DNA of 64,000 bases from Eutypella sp. D-1 (Eukaryota; Ascomycota; Sordariomycetes; Xylariales; Diatrypaceae): the NCBI GenBank assembly GCA_023313575.1, contig JAJTTP010000001.1, positions 3,100,001-3,164,000 of the forward strand, in the 5' to 3' direction. Position numbers and translations under genes: made by a program. Each line of letters begins with the position of its first letter. Position 1 is the stretch's first letter. This document shows, piece after piece, positions 13,966 through 27,000 of the stretch. The notes under the pieces are model-generated. The model was not told the DNA's origin. It made no database searches and worked only from the letters and a program-made list of their open reading frames with translations.

Positions 13966-16550
13966 GGAGGTGATGGGACGCCTTATCTTAGCAAGGGGGG
14001 GGGATGCGGGGGCGGGGGCGGGGTTGAGTCGTGTGTCAAGGCCGTTAAGAAACACGCAGTCACACGCAACACAAGATGAAGACCCGACGACTCTCTCAAG
14101 GAGATGAGGCGGAAGAGACAAAAGGGGGAGGAGAATGAGAAAGTAAGAGAGACAGGAGACAGACGAGAAAGAGAGAGAGAGAGAGACAACTAAGTAGTAG
14201 AGGCAATTATATGCTACTACACAACTACACATGTACTATAGAGTAGCTCTGACTAACTAAAACGTATCTTTATTTACGTGTACGCCGCAACCGCGCGATT
14301 GCGAGTCCGTCAGGGATGGGGGGGATGAGGGGGATGATGCGAAGGGGGTAGCCAAAAGGGCGATAACGGGTGGGAGAACGGATAGCTACCTAACCTTACG
14401 CAGTCTAAGGAGCTCTAGCCTCTCTTCCGATGGATGGTTCGTGGATGATGATGGGATGGAAATGGATGGAGGAATCGTACCGGCCGGCCTGTCCGATGCA
14501 CTTTATCAAACCTACCTACCTCCTAAGGTTGTATATGTGGATGTCTACAGGTGTTACATGCGAATAGGAAACAGAAGCACGATGACGTGGGGCAGCAAGG
14601 GAACCTGGAATCATGCGAGGAGCCCTGGAGTTGATGGAAGGACTACCTGCCTACATACCTTACTCAAAGTACCTTAAAGATCCTACTTAGCCTTAAAGAT
14701 CGGGCTGGATGAAAAGTGACTAAAGGGAAAAGAAGCTGCAAGTTGCGAGCAGCTGCACATATGATGCATATCCAGTAGTTACAGATTGCAGTTGCAGTTG
14801 CAGTTACAGTCGCAGCAACCTTTGGAAGTCCACCGTCCATGAATTGTAGCAGTATGCAGCTTCCTGGAGGTCTGTAACGAAAAGTTGTGCCTCCCGACTC
14901 TTCCAAGCCTTTATAGGGATTCCGCGATTTTGGGATGTCCATGGTGCAATACTAAGAGCCCCCAAGATGAAGCCGTCGAAGAAGCCACACCCCACCGGGA
15001 TCGAGATATGTAAAGCTACCCGCGGGCTTACTGATACCTAAGCCTGACTATAACATGTTAGGGCTCTAGGGCTGCCTATCTACCTCTAAGTCGGTACCTA
15101 GGTAGGCATGTTAGACCCAGTTAACTTATTATAGTTACCTAAAGTGGCATGTTGTCAACGTGTTTGAATATAGGAATGGGAAATATCGTGCAAAAACTGC
15201 CCGCATAAAACCATCGTGAGAGGTTGATAGGTAGGATATAAGGAAGAGGAAGCTGCCCAGGCGCGCGTAGTTTTGGTCTCTTTTTTTTACCCCTCCTTGG
15301 CTTGGCAACCCCGCCATCTACAAAGTACTTAGGTAGTATGGTAGGCGATTTACAAGGGCTGCATGGCATTTGATAGCAGGCCCAAAACATGGGTGGATGT
15401 CCGTATCGAGATGTCCCAGGTGCGGTGTGTGGGTGGAATTGTAGAACCGTCGTCGGGGAGTTCCTGGCTTAGGTAGGTCATAACTAGATCCCTCTATGGT
15501 AATCCCGACATGCCCCTCTCGTACGATAAACACTACCTAGGTATTCTTGATTAAGTATAATGTTGAGATGACGATGATGATGATGTCAACCCCTGTCTCT
15601 TCATCTACGACATTGCTTGTTCAGCCACCCCCTTGTCGATATAGATATCATCGCATCTTATAGATATACATATAAGTATGATAGACGCTACCTTAGGTGG
15701 ATAGAGTTGTGGTGTGTATATCCCTTTATTGGACATAGACAGCCCCAGCTATAGGCATGTCAGGTTGCAGTTTTCGTAGTTGGGTTCACATGTGAGCAGC
15801 AAATCAACCCCACAGACGCTTAAATACCTAAGTATGTAGGCTCGAATATCTATCGACCCAGAATTTATCAGCCCAATGCCTAAACTTGACCGTCAAGGTA
15901 GGAGGATATAAGGATAAGTATCAGGTATAGCTTGCCTGCCTAACCCATGGAGCAAGCAACACGCATACCAATACTACACGTGCTAAGTCTCGTTAGGGCT
16001 TCTCAGTTATGGCACTTATTAGGAAGGGAAAACACATCGAGACAGACATAGGAGTATATAGCCCGAGCAAGAAGTTCTTCTACGGAATATTTCATCCGAA
16101 TAACAGCAAGTATCCAGCGCCGCTGCAAGTATTCTTCTCACCCGTATAAAAAACCCCATCCAAAAGCCCCGAGTTGGGGCAATTCTCCGGTGTGCATTTG
16201 TTACACATGTGTAGTGCATACCGGCCGGCGCCCACCCGTCACCACGAACTACTACCACGGGATTGCCAACTATCGAAATGCATGATAACTGTAGGGACGA
16301 CGACACTTTCCACTTTACCACTTGCCATCGCACGCACAATCCGCACCCTCCCCAAAACCCCCGAGGCCGAGGCCGGGGTCCGGGGTCGGGGTAAAGAAAG
16401 AGAACGATAGGCATGGGTAAGTTTGATCGGTTATCAGTTTAGTAGTAACGTAGGTGGTGAAAGTTCGTCTTCGCGAAAAGCTTTTATTTGCTCGATGCCA
16501 TCATCACGCTGCTGCTTCCAGAATGCGATGCTACCTTTGCCCCTCCCTGC

Positions 16551-16586
16551 CTACCTACCTACCTACCTACCTACCTACCTACCTAC
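16551..16586. repeat. (CTAC)9 tetranucleotide microsatellite
   Basis: Nine uninterrupted copies of CTAC. The same tetranucleotide, and its complement GTAG, makes up the dispersed TACCTAGGTA words seen through the non-coding DNA of this window, so this array may show how those words arise by slippage and inversion. Confidence 0.95.
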
Positions 16587-17691
16587 TGCACCTGGGCAGT
16601 AGTAGTACTACGCACGAATAAACGGGACGGGCGGTGGCTACAATCTCCCATCGAATTCCCGCGCAATCCGCTCGCGCCGAGGGGGGGAAGGGGGTTTTAA
16701 ATGAATGTCTTCTAGATCGCCATCGCAACGCGCGTCGGATATGAACTGGACATGAAATTACACGGACAGCAGCGGAGGCTTTGAGTACTCTCTCTTCAAG
16801 AGATATATGTATGTATACGAGGGTGCGTACGACCAGGGATAGAGGATTGCCGAGGAGTCCGATTTGCTTTTGTGTCAACGGCTGCTGGTAGGTACTTAGG
16901 TAGGCCTGATAAGCAACTAATAACTGCCTAGCTCGCACGCAAGACGCAACGAAGGAGCCGGATAAGACTTCGATGAATATATAGTAAGGACAGGAGGTAG
17001 GATGGGGTTCTCAGTACACGACAGCAGTGCGTTGCAAAATACATCTTGGGGCGAGGAAAAGAAAAGAAAAAAGAGAAGATACCATTCCCGCCGTCAGGAT
17101 TCGGTCGCTTTCCTCCCCTTTAAGATTCAAACCCATTACAAGACCTGGGAATTGGTACGTTAATTGAGGAGGGTGGGGCTTCAATGCCTATCTTTCGGCC
17201 CTCCAGTTCCGAATTATCCACCATAGCTTGGTTCCTCGACCCCCCCTTGTACACATCATGCCAGACCCAGAAATCACAATGCCGACTTTTACCGTACGAG
17301 AAAGCTCAAGGAAAGATGGAGAAAAACGACCTGGTAAAAAAACAGAGACCAAAAAAGAAATCGCTAGCCGGAGATAATTACGCCATCCTTATCCATCGAA
17401 TGACCCGGCTGCTCTCGATCGTAGTATCGTATCGCGTCGTGTCTAGAATGGTAAGGATATCATCATCTGTAGAGCCCTCGAGTATCCACCCCGCCAACGC
17501 CATGCGAGCAGTAATAAAAAAGGACATCGAGATAAATGAAACCGATGAAGCCAATAAGAAAAAGTGTCCCTAAACTCCAGCCCGATGCTTCCCGCAAAAA
17601 ATAAAGAAACAAAAAAAAGATCCGCTTTCCCTTTCCTCCTTCTCGTGTGATGCTGGGCGTAGACTTCGTTGTTCCGAACGAGGAAACAGAA

Positions 17692-19122
17692 TCACAGAAT
17701 GCCCGAGTCCTTAAGCGCATTATTCAGGATCGTCTCTTTAACGGCCGCGAAAACTAGCCGGATGTTTGATGTATCGGTCGCTTGAGTTAGACTGTAGCGG
17801 ATTAGTATATACGAGTAGGCTTAGGGTTAGAATAATCGCAAGAGCTCAACACTCACTGAGGATAGAGATTTAGATGAGCCCGGTTGACCTGGTTGAACCT
17901 CCACAGTAGATACTTTGCTGCTTTGTTGACGTCGTTGCCACCCGAGTAATCTGGGAAATAGTTTCCCAGTGGAGAGCGCGGCAGTTTGACCTTGAAGATG
18001 TCGACCTTGTTCAGAAACAGGATGATACTGGTGCGCATGAACCACCGCGAATTCACTACCGAATCAAATAGGAGTAGGCTTTCCATCATGCGGTTCTAAC
18101 ACTGCGTCAGATGAGGTCGCATATACGTTCAAAGTGACGACGACCTACCTGGCTGCTTTCTTCAAGAAGCACTTGGTCGTACTCACTCAGAGCCACGCAG
18201 AAGATAATCGATGTGACGTTTTCGAAACAGTGAATCCATTTCTTCCGCTCACTCCTCTGGCCTCCAACGTCGAACATGCTGAACACAAGCCGTTAGTCGG
18301 GGAAGGGGAAGGAATGAGGGGAAAAGTGCGAAGGGGGCCTTACTGAATGCTCAGCGCACCCATTTGGAACCGAGTCTCATAGATACCCGTGGTCTTCGTC
18401 CGTGCGCGGAGGACATCCATCTCGTTCGGTAGATAGTCCGGTGCGCATATCCTCTGGGCATCATCGAAGAAACTAGGTGAGCGGTTAGTGCGGTCACGGA
18501 CATTGTTGTTGGAGAGGTTCCTCCTACTATTCTGCCGAATCCATGAGGTAGAACTCGGTGGAATGCTCCATAAGCTTATCAATCGAAGGGTCATGCCACA
18601 GTGCATGTACGGCAGTGCCAACTTCGGGGTCGATACTAGCAGAAGGCCCGGCTTCGACAGTGTAGCCCAGCAAATATTCGCAGTGTGCCTTAGTCTCCGG
18701 GGTGCTTGGCTCGATTTCGAACTGGTCCATGGCTATTATAACGGCTTTGGCGCATTCGACTAGGTTCTTGAAGACAGTTGGGCGGTAGTTATGGAGCTCA
18801 TCATCGGAGTAGCCCTTGAGATGTATAATCTTCATTTGTTTGACGATGGTCGACTTGCCGCTCTCGCCGGATCCTATAGGTAGCTTTGTCTCAGCAACAA
18901 CAGTCGACGGTCGGAATTCGGAATAGGTGGTTGGCCATAAAGATGTGGTTGATCGGTGATTGAGCGATGTTTTGAGCGATGTTTGAGCGGTGACTTACCA
19001 AGCAGTAATATCTTGCATTCTCGTCGCAATCGTTTCGAATCCTCGTCCAACGCTCGATCGATAGCCTGACTTCGCTTCTTCTGATCCTCCTCCTCCTTGT
19101 TTGAACTCATGCAAATGCCCAT
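17692..19122 (-). CDS. gna-3: Heterotrimeric G protein alpha subunit, group III (GNA-3 type)
   Basis: Membrane-anchored GTPase coupling GPCRs to adenylyl cyclase/cAMP and nutrient sensing. Six minus-strand exons: 19122-18999, 18873-18528, 18472-18344, 18278-18149, 18095-17857 and 17791-17692. They join in frame to 355 residues. The N-terminus MGICMSSN has the myristoylation Gly2 and a palmitoylable Cys4. P-loop GSGESGKS is residues 42-49. Switch [12 protein letters not shown] has R181 and T184. Switch [10 protein letters not shown] has catalytic Q207. The FLNKVD guanine-specificity motif is present, and the C-terminus is [10 protein letters not shown], without the pertussis-toxin cysteine. 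These match Neurospora GNA-3 and group III subunits rather than GNA-1 or GNA-2. Every splice site is GT-AG, and intron 2 splits the Tyr codon of DSAEYFF. A second in-frame ATG lies four codons upstream (19134) and would bury the myristoylation site. A tandem repeat sits 150-220 bp upstream. Confidence 0.96.
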
Positions 19123-19272
19123 CTTGAACGTCATTTATGTGAGAATCGCGCGAAGCAGCGGATGACGCCGGCAGGATCAATTAACGATAAATCCGGGAGT
19201 TTCGGTTTCAGGGCGTTGAGGCTTCCAAGATTAGGCAAACAGTGCTGAGCAATTCCACCAGGACATGGTCCT

Positions 19273-19344
19273 AGAAACCCAGAGACCTAGAGACCTAGAG
19301 ATGTAGAGATGTAGAGACCCAGGGACCCAGGGACCCAGAGATCC
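19273..19344. repeat. Minisatellite in the probable gna-3 leader
   Basis: About seven imperfect 9-10 bp units of the form AGAGACCTAG / AGATGTAG / AGGGACCC run head to tail. The tract lies about 150-220 bp upstream of the gna-3 ATG, in the expected promoter or 5' UTR. Confidence 0.8.
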
Positions 19345-20427
19345 TTTGTTGTGCGATGAAGGAGGGCGTTTATTTGTTCTAAATAAGGTACAACGAAATT
19401 CGAAATGCGAAATTCAACCTTGATGTTTCGAGCTTCCAGGTTCAGGCGACAGACAGGCGTCAGGCTTCGTGCCTCGTTGTTGAGTTCGATAAGCTCGATT
19501 TCCAGCTACCGATGAGCTGAGATGTAGGTGGTCGGTGAGTGGTGGAACGGGAATAAGCGGTGGTGTTGGTGGTGGTGGTGATTGTAGTTGTGGTGGTTGC
19601 AGTAGTCGCACTTATTTCATACTTACCTAGGTACCTAGGTATGTAGAGTAGGTAGAGTGGGTAGGTAGAGTAGAGGTCCACTGGGGTATATTTTATGCGT
19701 AGGTATCTTTTATTATACGCCCACCCACGAAAGTAGCAAGCCGTAGCTGTCCGTTATGGAAATAAATAAATAAATACCCAACGTGGAAATGTCCAGGTGT
19801 ATCAAGTCAAACGACAGAAAGATACCCTCTACGGAACCTAGAGCTCTAGCTACTTGGTAGGTATGAGATGGTGATGGAGAGATGGGGAGATGGGGGAGAA
19901 TGACGAAATGGAGGTGATGATTGTCAGGAACCTAAGAGGATGCGCGAGAAGGGAAGAAGCACACCAACACTCTCAGCTCAGCACACCCAGCACACTCCAG
20001 GGCCACCCGACTTAGGGAGTTTAGGTAGTCCAGGGTATGTATATAAGTGCCTTTTCTAGGATGTACATAGGCAAGCTCTACCTAGGTACTGTACTCTACG
20101 TAGTGGCTTCAAGGTTGATCTGGGCTAGTTACCGTAAGTACCTATGTAGTTGACTAGTGCACTTCCAGGTTTCTCGGCTGTCCACGTTCGTTCGTTCATT
20201 CAATCATTCATTCAGTCTTGAGTCTTGATTGACTCCTGACAAATTGCCTGGTGTTGTTGTGAAGATGAATAGCTTCCGTGGTTCAGAGTGGTCGAGGTAT
20301 CTGGGTGGTGAGTACTACAAGACGGTCAGCGTTTAAGCCGAAGATGGTGGCGGCGGTGGTGGTGGTGACGAAGGCAGGAAGGTCAGTGACTTTGGTTACT
20401 AGAGTGCTACCAGCGACATACAAGTCC

Positions 20428-20693
20428 CAGGGGTATTTTCAGTTAGCGCACTCCACCGGCCCACCAGATGACATGGGTATCAAATGTATACTCCCATATA
20501 AATTACATGGAAAGTGACATGCATTTTCGCCACGCCACTGTGTGTGGCTTACGAAATTCATATCCCTACCGGCTTACATCGCAGCCACATCATGGGTCAT
20601 GTATAAGCCAATACAAATTGTAGGGGAGTATACATATTAACCAAGGTTGGAAATTAGTGGGCGAATGGAGTGCGCTAACTGAAAATACCCCTG
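20428..20693. mobile_element. MITE-like foldback element with 28-bp perfect terminal inverted repeats
   Basis: The left end 20428-20455 begins CAGGGGTATTTTCAG and is the exact reverse complement of 20666-20693, which ends CTGAAAATACCCCTG. A second inverted pair lies inside (ATGTATACTCCC at 20484-20495 and its complement at 20624-20635), so the 266-bp unit can fold into a long hairpin. No transposase is encoded. CAGGG ends recall hAT or Tc1-type termini, but I see neither an 8-bp nor a TA target duplication at the flanks, so the superfamily is open. Confidence 0.75.
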
Positions 20694-21074
20694 AGAGTTG
20701 TACTGAAAACACACAAATCATACGCAAGGTTATATTATCAGGGCCTGTATTTTTGAGGCCAGTGAGCTGGCTGGTAAGGATACCTAAAGCAATGGGCAGC
20801 TACCGAATCCGACAGCGAAGGTGACGGTGGCGGCGACGGTAACGGTGGAAGGGAGGCAGTGCGGTTTGTGCGGATGCAAGTGCTTGGAGTTGCCCGAAGT
20901 CCTTGGAAATCCTTGAAGCTTCTTGTAGAGCGATTAGAAGTATGCAACAACCCGGAAGAGCCTCCAGGGCTGGGCGGATCCGTGATAAATGCGGACATAG
21001 ATGTATGTACTTAGGTATGTACGGATACACGCTTGTACTCAGGTGAGTGATTGGCCGAGTATTTTGTATAAATA

Positions 21075-21086
21075 CCCCCCCCCCCC
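21075..21086. repeat. Poly-C homopolymer (12 nt)
   Basis: Twelve consecutive C residues follow GTATAAATA in non-coding DNA. Confidence 0.85.
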
Positions 21087-24000
21087 GGTGATTGAATCCC
21101 CAGCCACCTTGGATACATGTACTTATGTACGTTATGTAGACTCTCTATTACCACCTCGCAAGTACACCTAGGTAAATACTGCTATATTCCTACATATAAT
21201 GAACAAAGCAAAACATGCGTGCTCTAACGCTCTAGTCGTCTAAAAAAGATGGAGGTAGGTATAGGTATAGTCGGTTATCTATATAGATGTCGGGTGTGTT
21301 ATGAAGATATCAGGTGCTGTATGCCTATATACAAGCCAATTATTACCCACCTACAGACATGGATATCATCCATACTTAGGTACAATCCGCCCCCAGCCAA
21401 GTCCGGGACCTACCCCCAGTAGTTCTGGCTACTTATGTACCTACCTAAGGTAGGTAAGTAGAGAGAGGTGCTCGGCTGGTGGGCAGGTGGGATGACTCGT
21501 GAACTGCCAGTCAGGCAGATCTAGTAGGCAGAACGAGCAAAATGGCCTCAAACTTTCCCGAGGTCCAAGGTTGAATTTCAAAGATGCGAGGAAGACACTT
21601 GGGACAGCCCATACTTTGTAACACTATAACCTATACTTCCGGGCTAACTGGTTGTACCGTTTATAGACGTTTCTACATATGCCAGTAGGGAAACAAATTG
21701 TATGGTAGACGGCAGGGCCGGTAAAAGGCAAACTAGCGGACTGTGTTTACTAACTATAGCCAAGTATTGGTGGGTCTCTTTAGCACCATCTGGGCGTCTA
21801 CGGATTCGATAATGTGGATGCCGGGAATCGCAATGACCTGCGGTCATTGGTCTTTTAACGGGAGCTCCCCATAAGTGGACGCTAGGGCTGGGCAAAGGGG
21901 GGGGAATTGTTCTCTTCCGAAGCGTCAAGCGTACTAGATATGACGGGTATATTAAATATTGGATGTCACTGCTTGTGTACATACCTAGCAGTGTACTTGC
22001 GCACTTCGAAATGGTGCTGTTAATAATAGACGACTGAAAAGATATAGAGCCAGGAAAAGCAAATTTCAATATATCTACACAACAGGATCCATGTATGGCT
22101 AAGGCGCATATAATTGCCAAGTTACCTACCTAGGTAGCTAGGTACACATTACGGCTCGGCTCATCCAAGTAAGGCTATCCCGACAAGGATGACATTTGCT
22201 CAATTATCTGCATATTTCCACGTGTCCGGGGGGTCAAAGCTACTAGGGGGCAAGGGGGGATGCTTACATCCTAGCTAGCTTCCAGGATAGTTCCAAGGCT
22301 GCTCGCTTGGTTGCTAATGATAGTGCTGGCGACAATAATGATAATACTGTATATACTCTGTTTGTAAAAGGGGTATTAGGAGATACTGATACTCGACCGG
22401 AGTGGATAATAACCACAATCGAAGCTCCGAACATAATCACTATAAACTAACGACTTCTCATGCAAAACTCCAAGCATAGATATAATAATGCTTTTGCCCC
22501 AGAACTGAACACCGGCCAGGGTGACCAAGCTACCATGTTGTTTCGAGTGAGTAAGCACACCGCACAGGCGCAATACATATGCGCTTAGGTTACATCTTAC
22601 AGATCTAGACAATTTAGAGAGCAAGATGTTAGAGTAACAGAGCAATCATCCGTCATCCATAAGAAATTCGGCATTGTCCTAAGCCAAATATCCAGAATTA
22701 TGCTCTCAGTTTAGGCCGAAGGAGACTTCTCAAGAATTTACCTGGATATGTCGCTTGAGTTCGGACATGTTTGGCGAGTCTTAATCCCAAGATGAAATCA
22801 AGGGGGCGGACCAGAAAGGCGAACTAATGCGTGCAAGCAGAGAGCGAATGTCCCTGTCGATCAATTAGCTGGCTAACTCGATATATAGTTCCTTGCATTT
22901 GCATTGCAACCCTCGAAGGAGGTCAGACCAGAGCCCGGCCGTAGCCTCGCAGCACCGTAAGCGGCTTTAAATGGGATGGTATTGGATGGCGCTGCAATAC
23001 TGGAAAGAGAGTTCAAGACATCGTCTTAAGGTCTTTCCGAAGTCTTTCCAGGAGGGCCGATTAAGCATGAGTACTTGAAACAATACTAAGTGCACCCACC
23101 CCATTATGATACCGCTCCACGCCGAGGGCGAGGCCCGGGACATAGGGGTATCTATCGAGCCTTGGATCACAGAAGAAAGTCACCCGTCCGCTGGCAGCCA
23201 CCTAGACTATATATGTCTGTCTTGGTTCTTATCATGAAGTTTAGTCCCTACTGTACATTATGTAGTGTTCCGCTTGGCCGGACTTCAGGGATGAGTTCGA
23301 CGACGTGGCTTTGCGCCGGCAGGGCAGGGAGAGGCTATTTTCGGCTCTGGGAAGAAAGACATGGCTCAGCCTACGGATACAAACGCGGGATCCCAGGCCA
23401 GGCCCTGATCACTGATTCTACACTACCACCTCGTAATTTCCGGAACGTCACTTCATTATATTGCGCCCACGTGTCGGCGGCGGCTGCTTGGGAATTTTTT
23501 TGAACATCAATACCACCTGACACGATAGGTAAGACCATGTACAACCGCAACTGGCCAATGTTCATCCATCTAGGGAGGACGCCAAGGGGTGTGGGTTCGT
23601 ACCCGCTTGACCGCATCTGAAAACTCGCGTGGCATTGTCGATCTGATCTGTAATATTTGTCCCCGTAAAAGTAAGCACACTACATACCTGACTACCTGGA
23701 GACAACCTTGAAGGGCGGGCATCTTATGATATTTTACTTTATTTACCCATCCCTGTTCTCAGGTCGTCAACCAGTAATCGCCATTGTTTTTCTCGCCCAA
23801 GTCATGTTTCCAGCTGGGGTGGAGCTCCTCCACCACAGAGGTTTGTTGTTAAAACATCTACCATGTCCCTGGGTCATCATTGATATAATCGGAAAGACGG
23901 GTGACTCATGGTGTCTGCCTGCTTTGCTCGTCGCCATTGTTGGTGTTACACTTAATTATTCCTGCCCAACCAACCATTCAGGGGTACCAAAAGAATTTGA

Positions 24001-27000
24001 GATAGCGTACTTACCCATTAGTTAGTTACACAGCATGACTGCCAAACCTCCTGACCTCCAAGGCAGACATTGCTCATCGCTACCTGCCGAAGCAAACTCC
24101 TTCACCGGTCATGGGCCCGTTCGTCCCTCTCTTCTTCTTTCTTCTGCTAGACTGGAGCTCCAGTCAGTACGACTTTCCGGTCTTGACCCGAACAAAGAAA
24201 AGTGCTGTGCCAGGTATCACGAACGCTGGCGTTGCATCGGGGCTGGGCAGCATGCCGAATTCTCTCACGTGCATGCCTCGCTTGTTTGGCTAGCGAGACC
24301 GTGACATTTGCTCCTCAGTGAGAGAGATTATGTACGGCCTAGAGTAGGCAGGTAGGTGGATGAAGTAGGACCCGACCGGTCCCCGACTCCTCGGCCGGCC
24401 TCCCCGGAGTTCACCTGAAACCGGCACACTGGTTCGCGCTGCAAGCATGGTCCTGCCAGCCGAGGCCTCGAATCTCGCCAGTTTATTTAGCACGAGCGAG
24501 ATGCGAGGTAATTTGGCTATAAGTGATGCGCCACGCGCCTTTCCGCGCCCCTCTCCCGGGAACACGGGCTGCCGGCCCCGACTTTTCTCGCCCTCATGTG
24601 TACTCACACATGGAAACGCTGGCTGTGCATGATTGATGAGCAGGACGAGCATTCACACTTTCCAATTATTCAAGTTGTCTCAAAACCCCAGCTCGATTTG
24701 ACTCGGGCAGCAACCCCTTTCTCGAGAAGGGGACGAGCTACAACCACACGCTGCTCTCATCATCGCACTTCGCCACCCCCATCGTTACATAGAAGACGCG
24801 TTAATAACGTCCGCGTTGTTTTATCGAGCCGGAAAAAGAAACCGCGAATCGAAACAGACACAGGCTTCCCCTATTTGGGAAATCTTCTGGAACGATACCG
24901 ACCGTACGTGCACGTACAAACAGGTATACGACGAACCCCATCCATCCCTGTTCCGCACGTACTGTGTGAGGAACAGAGTAACGGAGGTTTCCGTCACCAC
25001 TGAGCTACCGCAACGCACGCGGCAGCGAAACAAAGCAAACACGTCAATGTGGACTTGGCACGTCCATTTGCAAGAACGGGGCTCGATCCCGATACTGGTA
25101 CCTACATCGAACTGGCGAGAACTTATCACCTCTTACCTGGTGGTCGGATTGCATAACCGCAAGGTCCGGGGTGCGAAGTCTGGTGGATACGGATGGGTAG
25201 TTAGGGAAAATTAGTCCTGGCGGCACGTTTGCTTTGTTTGCGACGGAGCCGTCATCGACCGACTGGCGCCCTAATCGTATTGACTTGATCCACAGCGAAA
25301 CTTTTCTTCCCTGAATCCAGGGCGGCCGTCATGCGAATCCTCGGGCCTCCCGAAGCACTCACCACAGCCCGACCCCTATGGGATCGAGGCCGCCTCGACG
25401 AGCGCCCCTCGAGAAGAGATGAAACAGCAGCTTCGCCATCATGACCTCTACCTACATAATAATTCGTGTTTATCCCCCTTATCCTAGCCACCGCGCCTCT
25501 CTTGCAAGTTCATCCGAGTAGTAGTGTCGCCGTGGCCGTCGTCGGATTGGGAGACCTGTGCACCGTTGCTTTTCGCCTTCCGGTGTCAATGAGGATGGCA
25601 TCGATTTCTAGCACTTATCATAGACCGCACGCTATGATTCCCTGCTTCTTGTTGCATCTGCAGGTGCTTCAGTTATTCAGACCAATGCCCCCAGATCATT
25701 GCTCCGATAGCGGCCGGATCAGTACCCCTTCCGGCGGCATGGGTCTTATTCCGACCTCGCGATACAGCGCCGTAACCCGTAGCATGGGGTGGTCCCTCGG
25801 TTGCCTTCTGAACAGGATGCAACTTAAGCGGTCTCCGGGGAGTCGTCTTCGCCTGAGGCCCGTATAGATGAGACGTGTTAGGAGAGCAGCCAGCCTATCA
25901 CTGCCAATCCCCTTGAAAGTATTTGGCTGAATATTTGGCTTAAAAGTAAGATGGGTGTACGTCATGTATACTAGAAATCTACGATATGTGAGTAGATGGT
26001 TGCTAGGTGTGTTGTCTCTCCGGCGTAAAAAGGACGGTTCTGCATCTGCACAAATGATGGGCCATCTGATCATACATCGGCATGCATGCTGCCGGCGGTA
26101 GCTGAGGAATTTAATGTATTAGAAACAGAGTCATGATTTGGATTACGATCTCCGTGGTGCGGACTAACGCCCGTTGCCAATATGGTCTGTCAACTTCTGC
26201 TTCTATTTCCCATATGTGCCCTAGGGTTCGACGGAAGCTTGTGTAGACTGCTTTGATATTAAGAGTAGTCTTCTACCCACGGCCGGCCCGGGAGAATAAT
26301 TAGGACGGCATAACTTCTTCCATCCCTTGTAGCCTGCAAGGAAGTCGAGGTAGAATCGAAGGCAGCTGTATCCATCTACCATGTAACCGTCCACTGACAG
26401 ACAGTCTTTAAGGGGAAAATATGCTGCGACATCATTGACCATTGTCACTGCTGAACTATGGGTTGGCCATATTCATAGGAGCCTATAGCATTCGTCTCAG
26501 AACAACAGGTCAATAGACCGCAATACACAGACAAGGCAGGCAGCCTGGTTCTTCCAAAAAGTAGGTACCATATCCTATAGCCGAATCAGCGTGGAACAAG
26601 ACATCATACAGGCCGAGCGACGCCCTCTTTTGTGCACGATCATGGTAAATACATCCCCACTGAAAGTCGCCGCCGCCATCACGAACGCGCGGACAAGATG
26701 GATGATATTACCAGGGTCCCCCGCCCGACCCCCAAACACCGTCACAAGGAATCACGTGGATAACCTCAACACGATGCAGGACACCAGACGTAGAGTTGCC
26801 CGACTGTCATACATTCCGTGCCTTTATGTCCATAATGGCAGCGGCCACTTATGGTCGTATAGCTTCTTAGCCAAGACACGAATACTACGAGTTACTATTG
26901 CTGCCGCGGGTATCAATCATGTAGTGACCGTGGTAGCCCTCCCCACAAGCAAAGAGAGTTTTCTCCTATATAGCGGTTCGGTAACAATGTGAATCGTGAT

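Larger units (their letters stand above)
13689..17691. other. 4.0-kb intergenic region upstream of gph1; no gene seen
   Basis: This is the promoter side of glycogen phosphorylase and the 3' side of the G-alpha gene. It holds a CT/GA-rich tract (about 14110-14190), a TTGCAG hexamer repeat (about 14781-14818), a (CTAC)9 array (16551-16586) and several TACCTAGGTA words (13779, 15095, 15533, 16888). Open frames such as 16019-16414 on the minus strand (131 codons, with ATG) show no family features and biased composition. I cannot support a gene here. Confidence 0.55.

Noticed and set aside
16019..16414. 131-codon minus-strand frame with ATG
   Set aside because: No domain or membrane pattern that holds together, composition follows the local DNA, no splice or promoter support.
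24290..24652. 120-codon minus-strand frame
   Set aside because: Overlaps plus-strand frames of equal length in GC-rich DNA; no family features.
26591..26992. 133-codon plus-strand frame, possible orphan gene
   Set aside because: Nothing recognisable and no flanking signals; it could be real, but I cannot support it.
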